A DNA stretch of 64,000 nucleotides from Planctellipticum variicoloris (lineage in GTDB: Bacteria; Planctomycetota; Planctomycetia; Planctomycetales; Planctomycetaceae): the NCBI RefSeq assembly GCF_030622045.1, contig NZ_CP130886.1, positions 1,749,557 to 1,813,556 of the forward strand. Direction: 5' to 3'. Below are positions 1 to 9,664 of this stretch, in pieces (positions within the stretch are counted from its first letter, which is position 1; each line of letters begins with the position of its first letter). Below the pieces are notes generated by a model that saw nothing but the letters and a program-made list of their open reading frames with translations, had not been told where the DNA came from and ran no database searches. Both the position numbers and the translations under genes were made by a program.

Positions 1-1
1 G

Positions 2-3000
2 GCGCAAGACGACGATGACGACGACTCCCGACCAGGGCTGATCGCCGAGCTTTCCGTCGGTTCGAAACAGATCCGACGGATCGATCCGGACCTCGCGTTC
101 GCGTGGGGAGCGGACTCGCCAGATGCAAGACTGCCCGCCGGGCCGTTCCGTGCGAATTGGGCCGGTCAGATTCTGGTTCGCAGCGAAGGCGAACTGCAGT
201 TCCATGCCTGGCTGCAAGGGAAACTGACCCTCCGCGTCCGGGACGAAGTGGTCCTGCAGGCGGAATCCGCAACACCGCAATGGGTCTCCGGACCGAAGCT
301 GCCGTTTCGCTTTGGCGAATGGCCCGTCGTCGTGGATTACGAACGGACCGGCGGGCAGGGGACGCTCCAGGTCGCCTGGTCCTCGAACGACTTTCCCCTC
401 GAACCCCTGCCGGCGCATGCCCTCTACCACACCGCTCCCGACGCCGTCCAGAAGGCCGTCGCGCGCGGGCGGGACCAATTTGAAGGCTTCCGCTGCCAGG
501 CCTGTCATGACGGCGGCGCTGATGTTCCGGTCTTGTCCGCACCGAAGCTCGACGCACTCCAGGCCGGGACGAATCCCGCCTGGCTGGTCAAGCACCTGAC
601 ACGGAAGGAAATGCCGGGGCAGGGGAGCCGGATGCCGGCCTTCGGTCTGTCCGAAGCGGAAGCTCAGGACATACTGGCAGCCCTCGCCGCCCAAAGCCGG
701 AATGTGGAACTGGCGAAGGCCAGCGAGAAGAAAGCTGATGACAAACAGCGTGCTGCCGGGAAGGCGCTGATCCTCTCCACGGGCTGCCTGGCCTGTCACA
801 CGTGGAACAAAGTTGGGCAGGACTCCCCGTGGGGCGGCCCGGCCCTCGACGAGATCGCTCACCGCCGCACGCGGGCCTGGCTCCTGACCTGGCTGCAGGA
901 TCCCGCCAAGTTAAATGCGACCCATCGCATGCCGGTCTTCACTCTGAGCGACGCCGAGCGGCAGCAGATCGCCGCCGCGCTGATCCCGGAACCGCAGAAA
1001 ACTTCTGCATGGAAGGACATCGTCCCCGACGGAAAAGACGCTGTCCAGCGCGGACGTGAGTTGCTGGCGTCGCGACGCTGCGCTGGCTGCCATCAAATTG
1101 AAAACGTCACTGCGACAGCGGCCCCGAGCCTGCGTCGACAGGACGTGAACTGGGACTCTGCGTGCACTTCCGCGAATTCTGCCAAGCCCGGCCAACCGAA
1201 GTTCGCCGGCGTCGATCAAGCGGCCGTCCGGGCCTATGTCGCCTCATGGACGATGGAATCGCCGCAACCGGGGCCGTTTCTCCGGGGCGAACGCCTGCTG
1301 ACGAGCAAGGGCTGCCTCCTCTGCCACGACCGTAACGGCCAGAAGGGACTCTCGGCGATCGCCGCCGACATCGCTCGGACCGATGAGTCACTCGACGGCC
1401 ACGCCCAGTTGCTCGTGCCGCCGTCGCTGACCGCCCTGGGCGATCGCATGCAAGACGCCGCGCTGATTCTCAGCGTCAAAGGCGAGCAGAAACGGCGGAT
1501 GGACTGGCTCAAGGTGCGCATGCCGAAGTTTCAGCACTCCGCCGCTGACCTCGCCGCCCTGTCGACCTATCTGATCGGCCACGACCGCATTCCCACCCCC
1601 ACGCCAGCCAGTCCGAAGTATCCCGTTGCGGAGACCGGAAAGCGCAACGCCGAACAACTGCTCGCCGGCCGCGAGCTGCTGGGCGGCAAGGGCTTCAGTT
1701 GCATCGCCTGCCATCGGCTCAAAGACTACGAGCCCAAAAACGTCGCCCGCGGAACGCGCGGCTCCAACCTCTTCGAAATCGTCCAGCGGATGCGACCGGA
1801 GTTCTTCTTCCGCTGGACGCGTTCGCCGTTGCGGGTGACCCCCGGCGTCGAGATGCCCTCCTATCAACGTCCCCACGCCACGCTGCTGGCGGGAGACATC
1901 GAAGCCCAGCTCGCCGCGATCTGGGAGGCCTGCAACGATCCCGGCCTGTCGATTCCCAGCAATCCCGCCGTGCTGGAACAGTTCTGGACCGTCGCGAAGG
2001 GCGAGTCTCCTCGGATTGTCCGCGACGTGATGACTATCAACAACGGAGCGTTAAAGACGTCTATTCCCCGCGCCTTCGCCGCGGGCTTCGACAATGGCCA
2101 TGCGATCCTGTTCGACCTCGACCGGCTGGCCCTGCGGGGCTGGACCGTCGGGGACTTCGCCCGCCAGCGGACGGAAGGCAAAAGCTGGTTCTGGGACCTC
2201 GCCGGAGCCCCGGTCGCCGAAGGCTGGACCGGCGGCAGCGACTTTGTCCTGCTGCGCGAAACGACCGGCGAGGTGCTCGGCCCGGCAAACGGGGAACCCG
2301 CCAGCATCCGGCTGCTGGACTACCGCGTGGATCACGGCTCGAAATCGGTCGAGCTGCGTTATCGCATGAAGCTGACTGCGGACGCTGGGGAAATGACGAT
2401 TGCCGAGAGCTGGCGGGCCTTGCCATTCCTGGCCGCAGACGGCGGCGGCGGCTGGGCGCGCCGCATTGCGTTCGAAGACGCCCCCGCCGGTTTGCGACTC
2501 GCCTTCCGGGAGCCCGCCGCCACGGCGGCCCTCGGCGCGATCTCCATTCACGCCGCAGCCCCGGCCCGGTGGGAAGTCCTGAAAGGAACCGAGCTGTCGG
2601 GCGCGCTGATCGCCATGGGAACTCCCCTGGAAGTCCACTATCGGAGCACGCTGGCCGCCCAGTCGGCGCCCTATACGCCGCTCCCCGAACTGGTTCCGGA
2701 ACCGCAACCGGTAACCGACGTGCCGGGATATCGCGGCATCCGTCTGCCCCTCCCTCGCTCCATCATGCCGACCGCATTCGCCTGGACCTCTCGGGGCCAG
2801 CTCGCCTTCACTTCACTCAAAGGGCACGTCTACCTCGCCGAAGACACCGACGGCGACGGCCTCGAAGACAAGCTGATTCTCGTCGAAGAAGGACTCGCCG
2901 CCCCCTACGGCATCATCGCCGACGGGCCGGATCTCATCGTCGCTCACAAACCGGAGCTCCTTCGCCTGCGCGACACCGACGGCGACGGCCGGGCCGACCT

Positions 3001-4051
3001 CCGCGAAGTCGTCGCCACCGGCTGGGGCTACACCGACAACTATCACGACTGGACCTGCGGCATCGTCCGCGACGACCAGGGAGACCTGCTCGTCGCCCTC
3101 GGCAGCGACTATACGCAGAAGGGCCGCCCCGCCGCCCGCTCGCAGTTCCGCGGCAATATTCTGCGGATTACCCCTTCGGGGCAGATGACCCCCGTCGCCA
3201 CCGGCCTCCGCTACGCCACCGGCCTCGCTCTCACGCTTGACGGCGAACTCCTCGCCACCGACCAGCAGGGAGAGCAGAACGTCTTCAACGAATTGAACGC
3301 CGTCCGCTTGGGCCGGCGCTACGGCGTGCCCGCCTTGCACGATCCCGACAAAAGCGCCCCCTCCGAGCCGCCGGCGGTCTGGATTCCGCACGACTGGACG
3401 CGCAGCGTCAACGGCATCGCCACAATTCCCGCAGCGGCCCCCCGCTACGCCGGCGATATCCTCGGCTGCGAATACAACAACCGGCTCCTGATCCGGCTGA
3501 CGACGCAACTGGTCGACGGCGAACGCCAGGGAGCCGTCTTCCCCTTCAGCCGCCCCGGCCCGGAAACTTCGAGCGACACTCTGTCTGGACCCCTCTCGAT
3601 CGCCTTCGGACCGCAGGGCGAGTTCTGCGTCGGCGAAATCCGCGACAGCGGCTGGCTGGGAGGCCTCAACGTCGGCTCCATCGTCCGCTTCGTCCCCGCG
3701 GACGATCTCCCCAACGGCCTCAAAAATATTCTGACGACACCCGACGGCCTGGAACTGGTCTTCCATCAGCCGGTCGACCGCAAGCTCGCTGGCGACGTGG
3801 CCGCATACCAAGTAGCCGGCTACACACGGCTCTGGGGCGGATCGTACGCCACGCCCGACAGCGGCCGGCACACGGCGGCGGTCCAGTCCGCGACGGTCAA
3901 CGCAGCCGGCGATCGGGTCCGGCTCGTGCTCCCCGATCTGAAAATCGGACATTTGTACGACGTCTCGGTCGGCGAGATCGGCGGCGAATCCCAGCGAACC
4001 CTCTGGCCCGCCCTGGGTCACGTCACAATCCACCGCAAACCGGCCCGGTGA
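2..4051 (+). CDS. Giant secreted PA14 / five-haem cytochrome c / membrane-bound-dehydrogenase-type protein (5' end outside window)
   Basis: The reading frame is already open at base 2, so the true start lies upstream; 1349 residues are visible. The first ~120 visible residues look like the end of a PA14-type beta domain. Five CxxCH c-type haem motifs follow at about residues 165 (CQACH), 262 (CLACH), 360 (CAGCH), 438 (CLLCH) and 567 (CIACH). The C-terminal ~400 residues form a propeller-like region typical of planctomycete 'putative membrane-bound dehydrogenase' proteins, with two Asp-rich calcium-type DTDGDG motifs near residue 950 and after. Haem attachment requires an extracytoplasmic location. 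The electron-transfer partner and substrate are unknown. The gene ends just before a mobile region and has no operon partner downstream. Confidence 0.85.
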   Translation, partial: AQDDDDDDSRPGLIAELSVGSKQIRRIDPDLAFAWGADSPDARLPAGPFRANWAGQILVRSEGELQFHAWLQGKLTLRVRDEVVLQAESATPQWVSGPKLPFRFGEWPVVVDYERTGGQGTLQVAWSSNDFPLEPLPAHALYHTAPDAVQKAVARGRDQFEGFRCQACHDGGADVPVLSAPKLDALQAGTNPAWLVKHLTRKEMPGQGSRMPAFGLSEAEAQDILAALAAQSRNVELAKASEKKADDKQRAAGKALILSTGCLACHTWNKVGQDSPWGGPALDEIAHRRTRAWLLTWLQDPAKLNATHRMPVFTLSDAERQQIAAALIPEPQKTSAWKDIVPDGKDAVQRGRELLASRRCAGCHQIENVTATAAPSLRRQDVNWDSACTSANSAKPGQPKFAGVDQAAVRAYVASWTMESPQPGPFLRGERLLTSKGCLLCHDRNGQKGLSAIAADIARTDESLDGHAQLLVPPSLTALGDRMQDAALILSVKGEQKRRMDWLKVRMPKFQHSAADLAALSTYLIGHDRIPTPTPASPKYPVAETGKRNAEQLLAGRELLGGKGFSCIACHRLKDYEPKNVARGTRGSNLFEIVQRMRPEFFFRWTRSPLRVTPGVEMPSYQRPHATLLAGDIEAQLAAIWEACNDPGLSIPSNPAVLEQFWTVAKGESPRIVRDVMTINNGALKTSIPRAFAAGFDNGHAILFDLDRLALRGWTVGDFARQRTEGKSWFWDLAGAPVAEGWTGGSDFVLLRETTGEVLGPANGEPASIRLLDYRVDHGSKSVELRYRMKLTADAGEMTIAESWRALPFLAADGGGGWARRIAFEDAPAGLRLAFREPAATAALGAISIHAAAPARWEVLKGTELSGALIAMGTPLEVHYRSTLAAQSAPYTPLPELVPEPQPVTDVPGYRGIRLPLPRSIMPTAFAWTSRGQLAFTSLKGHVYLAEDTDGDGLEDKLILVEEGLAAPYGIIADGPDLIVAHKPELLRLRDTDGDGRADLREVVATGWGYTDNYHDWTCGIVRDDQGDLLVALGSDYTQKGRPAARSQFRGNILRITPSGQMTPVATGLRYATGLALTLDGELLATDQQGEQNVFNELNAVRLGRRYGVPALHDPDKSAPSEPPAVWIPHDWTRSVNGIATIPAAAPRYAGDILGCEYNNRLLIRLTTQLVDGERQGAVFPFSRPGPETSSDTLSGPLSIAFGPQGEFCVGEIRDSGWLGGLNVGSIVRFVPADDLPNGLKNILTTPDGLELVFHQPVDRKLAGDVAAYQVAGYTRLWGGSYATPDSGRHTAAVQSATVNAAGDRVRLVLPDLKIGHLYDVSVGEIGGESQRTLWPALGHVTIHRKPAR

Positions 4052-4060
4052 GATCTCGGA

Positions 4061-4105
4061 AGAAGAGTTTTACCGCTGAGGCGCGTTGGACGCAGAGAAG
4101 CGCGA
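4061..4105. repeat. Partial copy of the dispersed 'accgc-gag-gcg-cgga-gga' repeat
   Basis: This stretch (AGAGTTTTACCGCTGAGGCG and onward) resembles the arms of the longer elements at 43031-43240 and 59011-59225 and the tandem units at 22271-22653. It lies directly after the stop codon of the giant cytochrome gene. Function is unknown. Confidence 0.5.
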
Positions 4106-4124
4106 GAGAAAGTCAGCCACACTG

Positions 4125-4144
4125 GTTCCCAGGCTCTGCCTGGG
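4125..4144. repeat. Short palindromic repeat, GTTCCCAGGC-type
   Basis: GTTCCCAGGCTCTGCCTGGG is almost self-complementary. Related copies are at 5842-5857 and 5915-5937, so it flanks and follows the IS in this region. It may be a dispersed palindrome into which the IS inserted, or part of the IS end. Confidence 0.6.
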
Positions 4145-4157
4145 CTGCGCGAAATCG

Positions 4158-5408
4158 TCAATTGTTGGCGGTCCCGGTTGATCCGGCTTTTGTTCCTGGA
4201 AGGACGGGGAGGGCCTGGCGGCGCTGGGCTGTCAGCGACTTGCCTAAGTGGTCGTCGATCCACGCGAGCAGGTCGCGATGCCGCACGGCGTTCAGGGCTT
4301 CGCAGATCTTTTCCTCGCTGATCCGCACGACCGACGCGGCCATCCCCAGAATCAGTTTCGTAAAGCCGCCGCGGCTGTGCTGGCCCTGCAAACGCTTGCC
4401 CTTGCCGATCAGCGATTCCAGCACTTCGCTGCTGGCCGGCAGACTCTGTCCGGGGAGCACGCCGCTCGACTGCTCGCTCACGAACTCCACCAGCCGCGCC
4501 GCCGCACGCTCACCGGCAGGCGTTCGGGCCACCGTCTCCAGTTGCCGGCGCAGCGTCTCGCCGGCGGCGGCGTGGTAGCCCGCCACGCGCAGGAACTCCA
4601 GCATGTGGTCCTTGACCGCCTGCAAGTCGTTCCAGTCCACGAGCGCCTCCCGGAAGTCGCGGATCCAGCCGAACTTCTCCTCGAGCCGCGTCAGGTCGAG
4701 ACCCGCGGGACGTTCGGCCGCGGGCGTGTCGATCAGCCGCAGCATGCGGGCGCCCCAGCCGATCAGCGGCCCCAAGTTCAAGTAACGCCCTTTGACTTTC
4801 TGCGTGGGGGGAGCAAGGTGTCCGAGTTCCGTCTGCTTCACCCGTGGCTGCGTCTGCCCGCAGTGTTTGACGAACGCGATCCACCGCGGATCGGCGAGCA
4901 GTTCGTGCTTGAGCACGATCGCCGTCTTGTGGGCGATGTCGTGCAGCACCTGCGTCGTCGGGTGCTGTTCGCGGAAACGCTGAGCGCCGCCGAGAAGATC
5001 CGAACCCTCGTCGCTGAGGATGGCGGCCGGCACGCCGACCAGCCCGGCCGCAGCCGCGAGCTGCCGCTGGACGATCTCGCCGCTGGATTTTTCGACCGGC
5101 TGCAGCGCCAGCAGCGTCAGATCCTGGTGCGTCAGCGGCGCCGTCAGCGCTTTCCACGCCGACAATCGCAGCCCCGCGATGACCAGACACTTCCGCGACC
5201 CCAGTTGCAGCGTGTGGTCGACGAGGAACACCCAGTCGGCGGCGAATTCCTTGGGCCGCCGCAACTCGTGCAGTCCCAGCCGCAGCAGCCACGCTTCCGC
5301 AGTATTGGCCGCAGGAGCCCCCCGGAACTGGGGCAGGCTGTCCCGCAGCAGTTCGACCACCGCCCGGCAGCCGCGAAAGCTGACCGCTCCGGCCAGACAG
5401 AACTGCAA
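4158..5408 (-). CDS. DDE-type transposase, main part, likely made as a fusion with the upstream frame
   Basis: Annotated from the first TTG start (416 residues), but the frame is open up to 5510 and reads family-like sequence before that TTG, so the natural N-terminus is probably further upstream. Candidate catalytic acids are Asp in FLVDHTLQLG, Asp in ILSDEGSDL and Glu in ASSEVLESLIGKGKRL, spaced as in an RNase H-fold transposase. The C-terminal part is helical and basic. The 84-residue upstream frame (5497-5751) overlaps this one by about 14 nt in the +1 register. Either programmed +1 frameshifting makes the full enzyme, or a frameshift has inactivated it. Similar proteins occur in many copies in planctomycete genomes. 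I cannot assign a named IS family. Confidence 0.65.
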   Translation of the reverse strand: MQFCLAGAVSFRGCRAVVELLRDSLPQFRGAPAANTAEAWLLRLGLHELRRPKEFAADWVFLVDHTLQLGSRKCLVIAGLRLSAWKALTAPLTHQDLTLLALQPVEKSSGEIVQRQLAAAAGLVGVPAAILSDEGSDLLGGAQRFREQHPTTQVLHDIAHKTAIVLKHELLADPRWIAFVKHCGQTQPRVKQTELGHLAPPTQKVKGRYLNLGPLIGWGARMLRLIDTPAAERPAGLDLTRLEEKFGWIRDFREALVDWNDLQAVKDHMLEFLRVAGYHAAAGETLRRQLETVARTPAGERAAARLVEFVSEQSSGVLPGQSLPASSEVLESLIGKGKRLQGQHSRGGFTKLILGMAASVVRISEEKICEALNAVRHRDLLAWIDDHLGKSLTAQRRQALPVLPGTKAGSTGTANN

Positions 5409-5496
5409 CGTCAGGCCGATGGCCGCTGCCGAATACGCATGATGGGCCGGTCGGACGGCGTCCGGGAGGGGGCCAGGGGCTGCGTCGGCGACCCGG

Positions 5497-5751
5497 TCAG
5501 CGCCCGGATTTTAAGGCGGCGATCTCACGTTCCAGGTCCGCCGCGCGGCGTTCGGCCGCGGCGGCCCGCGTGCGCCACATCGCGCGGCTCTTCTCGACGG
5601 CGCGGGTCTGGTTCTGCAGGAGCTTGCAGGTTCGCTTCCACTGGCCGGACTTCGCCTTCCACCGATTGCGACTCCGCTCGAAGAACCGCACCAACTTGCC
5701 CGCCGGCGACGAATACCGGGCGACGGCTGTTTCGCTGGTTTCGCAGGTCAT
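5497..5751 (-). CDS. Small basic helical protein, N-terminal part of the split transposase
   Basis: 84 residues starting at ATG (5751). The sequence is rich in Arg, Lys and Ala and predicted to be helical or coiled coil, ending in an ERRAADLEREIAALKSGR-type heptad pattern. This suits an N-terminal DNA-binding or oligomerisation segment. The stop codon is embedded as CGC TGA C, and the transposase frame is open across it in the +1 register. The gene lies between the 5832 terminal repeat and the transposase. It is unlikely to act alone; it is probably the first domain of the transposase. Confidence 0.55.
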   Translation of the reverse strand: MTCETSETAVARYSSPAGKLVRFFERSRNRWKAKSGQWKRTCKLLQNQTRAVEKSRAMWRTRAAAAERRAADLEREIAALKSGR

Positions 5752-5766
5752 GACGTTCCTCCTTGA

Positions 5767-7191
<1,425 letters not shown>

Positions 7192-7838
7192 ATCTCACAA
7201 ATCCACCTTGACCAACAACACAGCCGCTCCGCGGTGAATCCTCTTCCTCTTCAATTTCTCCATCCGCGAAGCCGCCGAAAAATCCGCAAACTTGAAAATT
7301 CTTTGCCGATTGGTCTTGCACGACCGCCGTACCAGTGCCAGCGTGTCCTCTTGTCGGGTGAGTGACGAGATGCATGCACGCCGGCGGGCAACCGCAGGCG
7401 CTCGAGCCGATCTCTCCTGACGCGCGGGCCGGGTCAGGGCCTGCACCGGGCCCTTCGCAAGGAGGGTTCTCGGGGCGCACCTCGTGTGCGCGGACACTTG
7501 GCGTCAAGTCCTCCCGACGTGTGACCACACGGGATCGACCTGATCGAAGCCAGCCGAAAGGTGGAGCGGGGAACGGCCAGCACCGAACCCCGCTCCGCCC
7601 AGGCCGGCAATCCCACTTCAGCGCAAGCGAACTCCCATGTTCCGCCAGGCGCCCCCGCGCGCGCTCTCTTCCATTTTTCACTTTTCATTTTGCACTGCAT
7701 TCGCCTCCACCTCCCGCCATCCCCTCTCCGTCACTTGGCTCTCAGCACTTGGCTCCTCCATTTCGACATTTTCTCCTTGACCTCCATACCTGACTCGCCT
7801 AGGCTTATACCCAGCCCAGTCAAGTATCGGAGACCGAC
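7192..7838. other. 647-bp non-coding region after IS110 gene
   Basis: No convincing gene is seen. The right end of the IS110 element must lie within or near its first part. Around 7672-7700 is a fragment (CACTTTTCATTTTGCAC) like the arm sequences of the 43031 and 59011 elements. The final ~40 bases before 7839 should hold the padR promoter, but no clear -35/-10 pair was identified. Confidence 0.4.
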
Positions 7839-8180
7839 ATGGATACGAAGCTCATCACCGGCACCGTCGAGATGCTCATGCTCGAAGTCGTCTCCCGCCA
7901 GCCGACCTACGGCTATGAGATCCTGCAGAAGGTCCTCGCCGATTCGAACGGTAGATTCGACCTCAAGGAAGGGAGCCTCTACCCGGCTCTCCACCGCCTC
8001 GAACGCCAGAAACTCCTCGAAGCCTCCTGGGGCGAGCATCAGGGCCGCCGCCGGAAATACTACCGCCTCACTCCCGCCGGCCGCAAAAACCTCGCCGCCC
8101 GCCGGACCGAATGGCAGGAGTTCTCGGCCGGCGTCAACGGCGTCCTCGGCCTGCAGCCCCGCGTCGCCTTCGGAGCCTGA
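7839..8180 (+). CDS. PadR-family transcriptional regulator
   Basis: 113 residues, the standard size of short PadR proteins. The winged helix starts with LITGTVEMLMLEVVSRQPTY, continues with GYEILQKV, and has the signature KEGSLYPALHRLERQKLL and the wing GRRRKYYRLTPAGRK. PadR repressors of this type usually respond to stress or small ligands and control an adjacent membrane protein gene. Here the next gene starts 30 bp downstream on the same strand and has the matching N-terminal type, so the two form an operon and probably autoregulate. Confidence 0.92.
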   Translation: MDTKLITGTVEMLMLEVVSRQPTYGYEILQKVLADSNGRFDLKEGSLYPALHRLERQKLLEASWGEHQGRRRKYYRLTPAGRKNLAARRTEWQEFSAGVNGVLGLQPRVAFGA

Positions 8181-8210
8181 ACCGCCCGCCTGCACCGGGA
8201 GACTCCGCTC

Positions 8211-9587
8211 ATGGACCACCTCGACGACGAATCCCTGCTGGCCCGACTGCCCCGTCGCAGCGACGACGAACCGCCCACTCTCCGGCAGGACCTCCTCGAC
8301 GAAGTCCGCGACTACCTGCAGTCCGCCTGGGAAGAAGAGCAGCGGCACACCCCCGATCCGCAACAGGCCTGGCGTGACGTTCTGAAACGATTCGGCGATC
8401 CCGCGAAACTCGTCCGCAAACTCTGGTTCGACGCCCTCAAGGAACAGATCATGTCCCGACGCCTGATCCTCGCCGCGTTCGGCCTCGCAGCCGTGATGTT
8501 CACGGTCTTCAGCGGACTGGTCTGGCAGACCTCCGCAGCTCTGCAGGCGTCTGCGAAGAGTGCGCGCGAGGCCAATCTGCTGCTGGCTGAAAAACTCCAG
8601 ACCCTCGGTGAAGAACTCAAGGCTCTCAAGTCGGCCCCCGATCTCACCTGGCGCCGTGTGCGGCTGCGGTTGAAGGCCGAAGACGGGTCGGCGGTTCGCG
8701 GAACGGTCAAGATCTTTGGTATGCCGTTCGGGACTCGCGGAGCGGAACCATTGGATTCGCTCAAGTTCCCGATCGAACCGAATGGCCTGGTCGACTCGGG
8801 ACTCCTTCACGTCGGCAGTTACGACATCGAAGTTCTCTTGGAGAACGGATTCCGCAGTTTAATGCCCCACGTTGTTCTCCAGCCCGGCCGCGACTTCGAA
8901 CAAACCCTCGTCTGTCCGGTCGTTCGCGAACCGCAGGAAGCCCGGGTTCAACTGAAGTACGAACTGCCAGCGCTGGCAAAGGCGTCGGGCGAATTGTGGC
9001 TGGCGCTCAGGCTCGAAGAAGTCGGTCGCGAACTTGACGGCAGGCTGTGGCAAGTTCCGGCACAGCAGCGCTGGGGACGGTCGATACTGGTCAATCCTGC
9101 CGGCAAAACGTGGGCCGTCGATCCCTACGGCCAGGCGGACGGCGAGGAGTATTCGGCGGAGTGGCGGATCGTGCAGAAGGCCATCGGCTCGCCGGTCGTG
9201 ATTGAAAACCTTGACCGGCAGGAATGGAACGGCGTCGTTCCTGCAGGAGTGACGTGCAAAGTCATTTCCACGGAACTGCTGCTTCTGGACGCGCACGAGA
9301 CCGGATCATCGACGTGGCAATTCAAACTCTGCGCATCGGAAGAAGCGGGGATCGTGTTTGCCGACGCTCCGGATTCGCAGGCACGTCGAACCGTCGAACT
9401 GCAGTCAACGTCCGCCGATCAGGATCCGTACCGCTGGTACGTGCCGGTCGATGCGGAAGCCGTCGATGGACATCTCCGGAGCCTGGAATGCCTGACGACT
9501 GAGGAGATCGAGGCGATTCGACGGGACCAGCAGACGCCGCAGCCAGCCGGCTTCATGGGTGGAGGGGGCGGAGGCGGGTTTTTCTGA
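8211..9587 (+). CDS. PadR-partner membrane protein with HAAS-like N-terminus and large exported domain
   Basis: 458 residues; a GGGAG ribosome-binding site precedes the ATG. Residues ~1-75 are an acidic helical cytosolic domain of the kind encoded next to PadR genes (LLDEVRDYLQSAWEEE ... WRDVLKRFGDPAKLVRKLW). A single membrane segment spans ~85-105, followed by a short coiled coil (~107-140). The remainder is beta-rich and presumably outside the cytoplasmic membrane, ending in a tail of eight glycines and two phenylalanines. I do not recognise the exported domain. Together with the PadR gene it could be a one-membrane-pass sensor or envelope-stress protein; that is inference. Confidence 0.8.
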   Translation: MDHLDDESLLARLPRRSDDEPPTLRQDLLDEVRDYLQSAWEEEQRHTPDPQQAWRDVLKRFGDPAKLVRKLWFDALKEQIMSRRLILAAFGLAAVMFTVFSGLVWQTSAALQASAKSAREANLLLAEKLQTLGEELKALKSAPDLTWRRVRLRLKAEDGSAVRGTVKIFGMPFGTRGAEPLDSLKFPIEPNGLVDSGLLHVGSYDIEVLLENGFRSLMPHVVLQPGRDFEQTLVCPVVREPQEARVQLKYELPALAKASGELWLALRLEEVGRELDGRLWQVPAQQRWGRSILVNPAGKTWAVDPYGQADGEEYSAEWRIVQKAIGSPVVIENLDRQEWNGVVPAGVTCKVISTELLLLDAHETGSSTWQFKLCASEEAGIVFADAPDSQARRTVELQSTSADQDPYRWYVPVDAEAVDGHLRSLECLTTEEIEAIRRDQQTPQPAGFMGGGGGGGFF

Positions 9588-9664
9588 GCGAAGTCTGGTC
9601 AGCCCGTAGGGCCGGACGCGCCCGGCCGCTGCTGATCGCCGCCACAACGCCAGCTCATCTGCAC

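Noticed and set aside
7362-7793. 143-codon plus-strand frame after the IS110 gene
   Set aside because: Low-complexity Pro/Ser-rich sequence with no start context; it overlaps dispersed repeat fragments.
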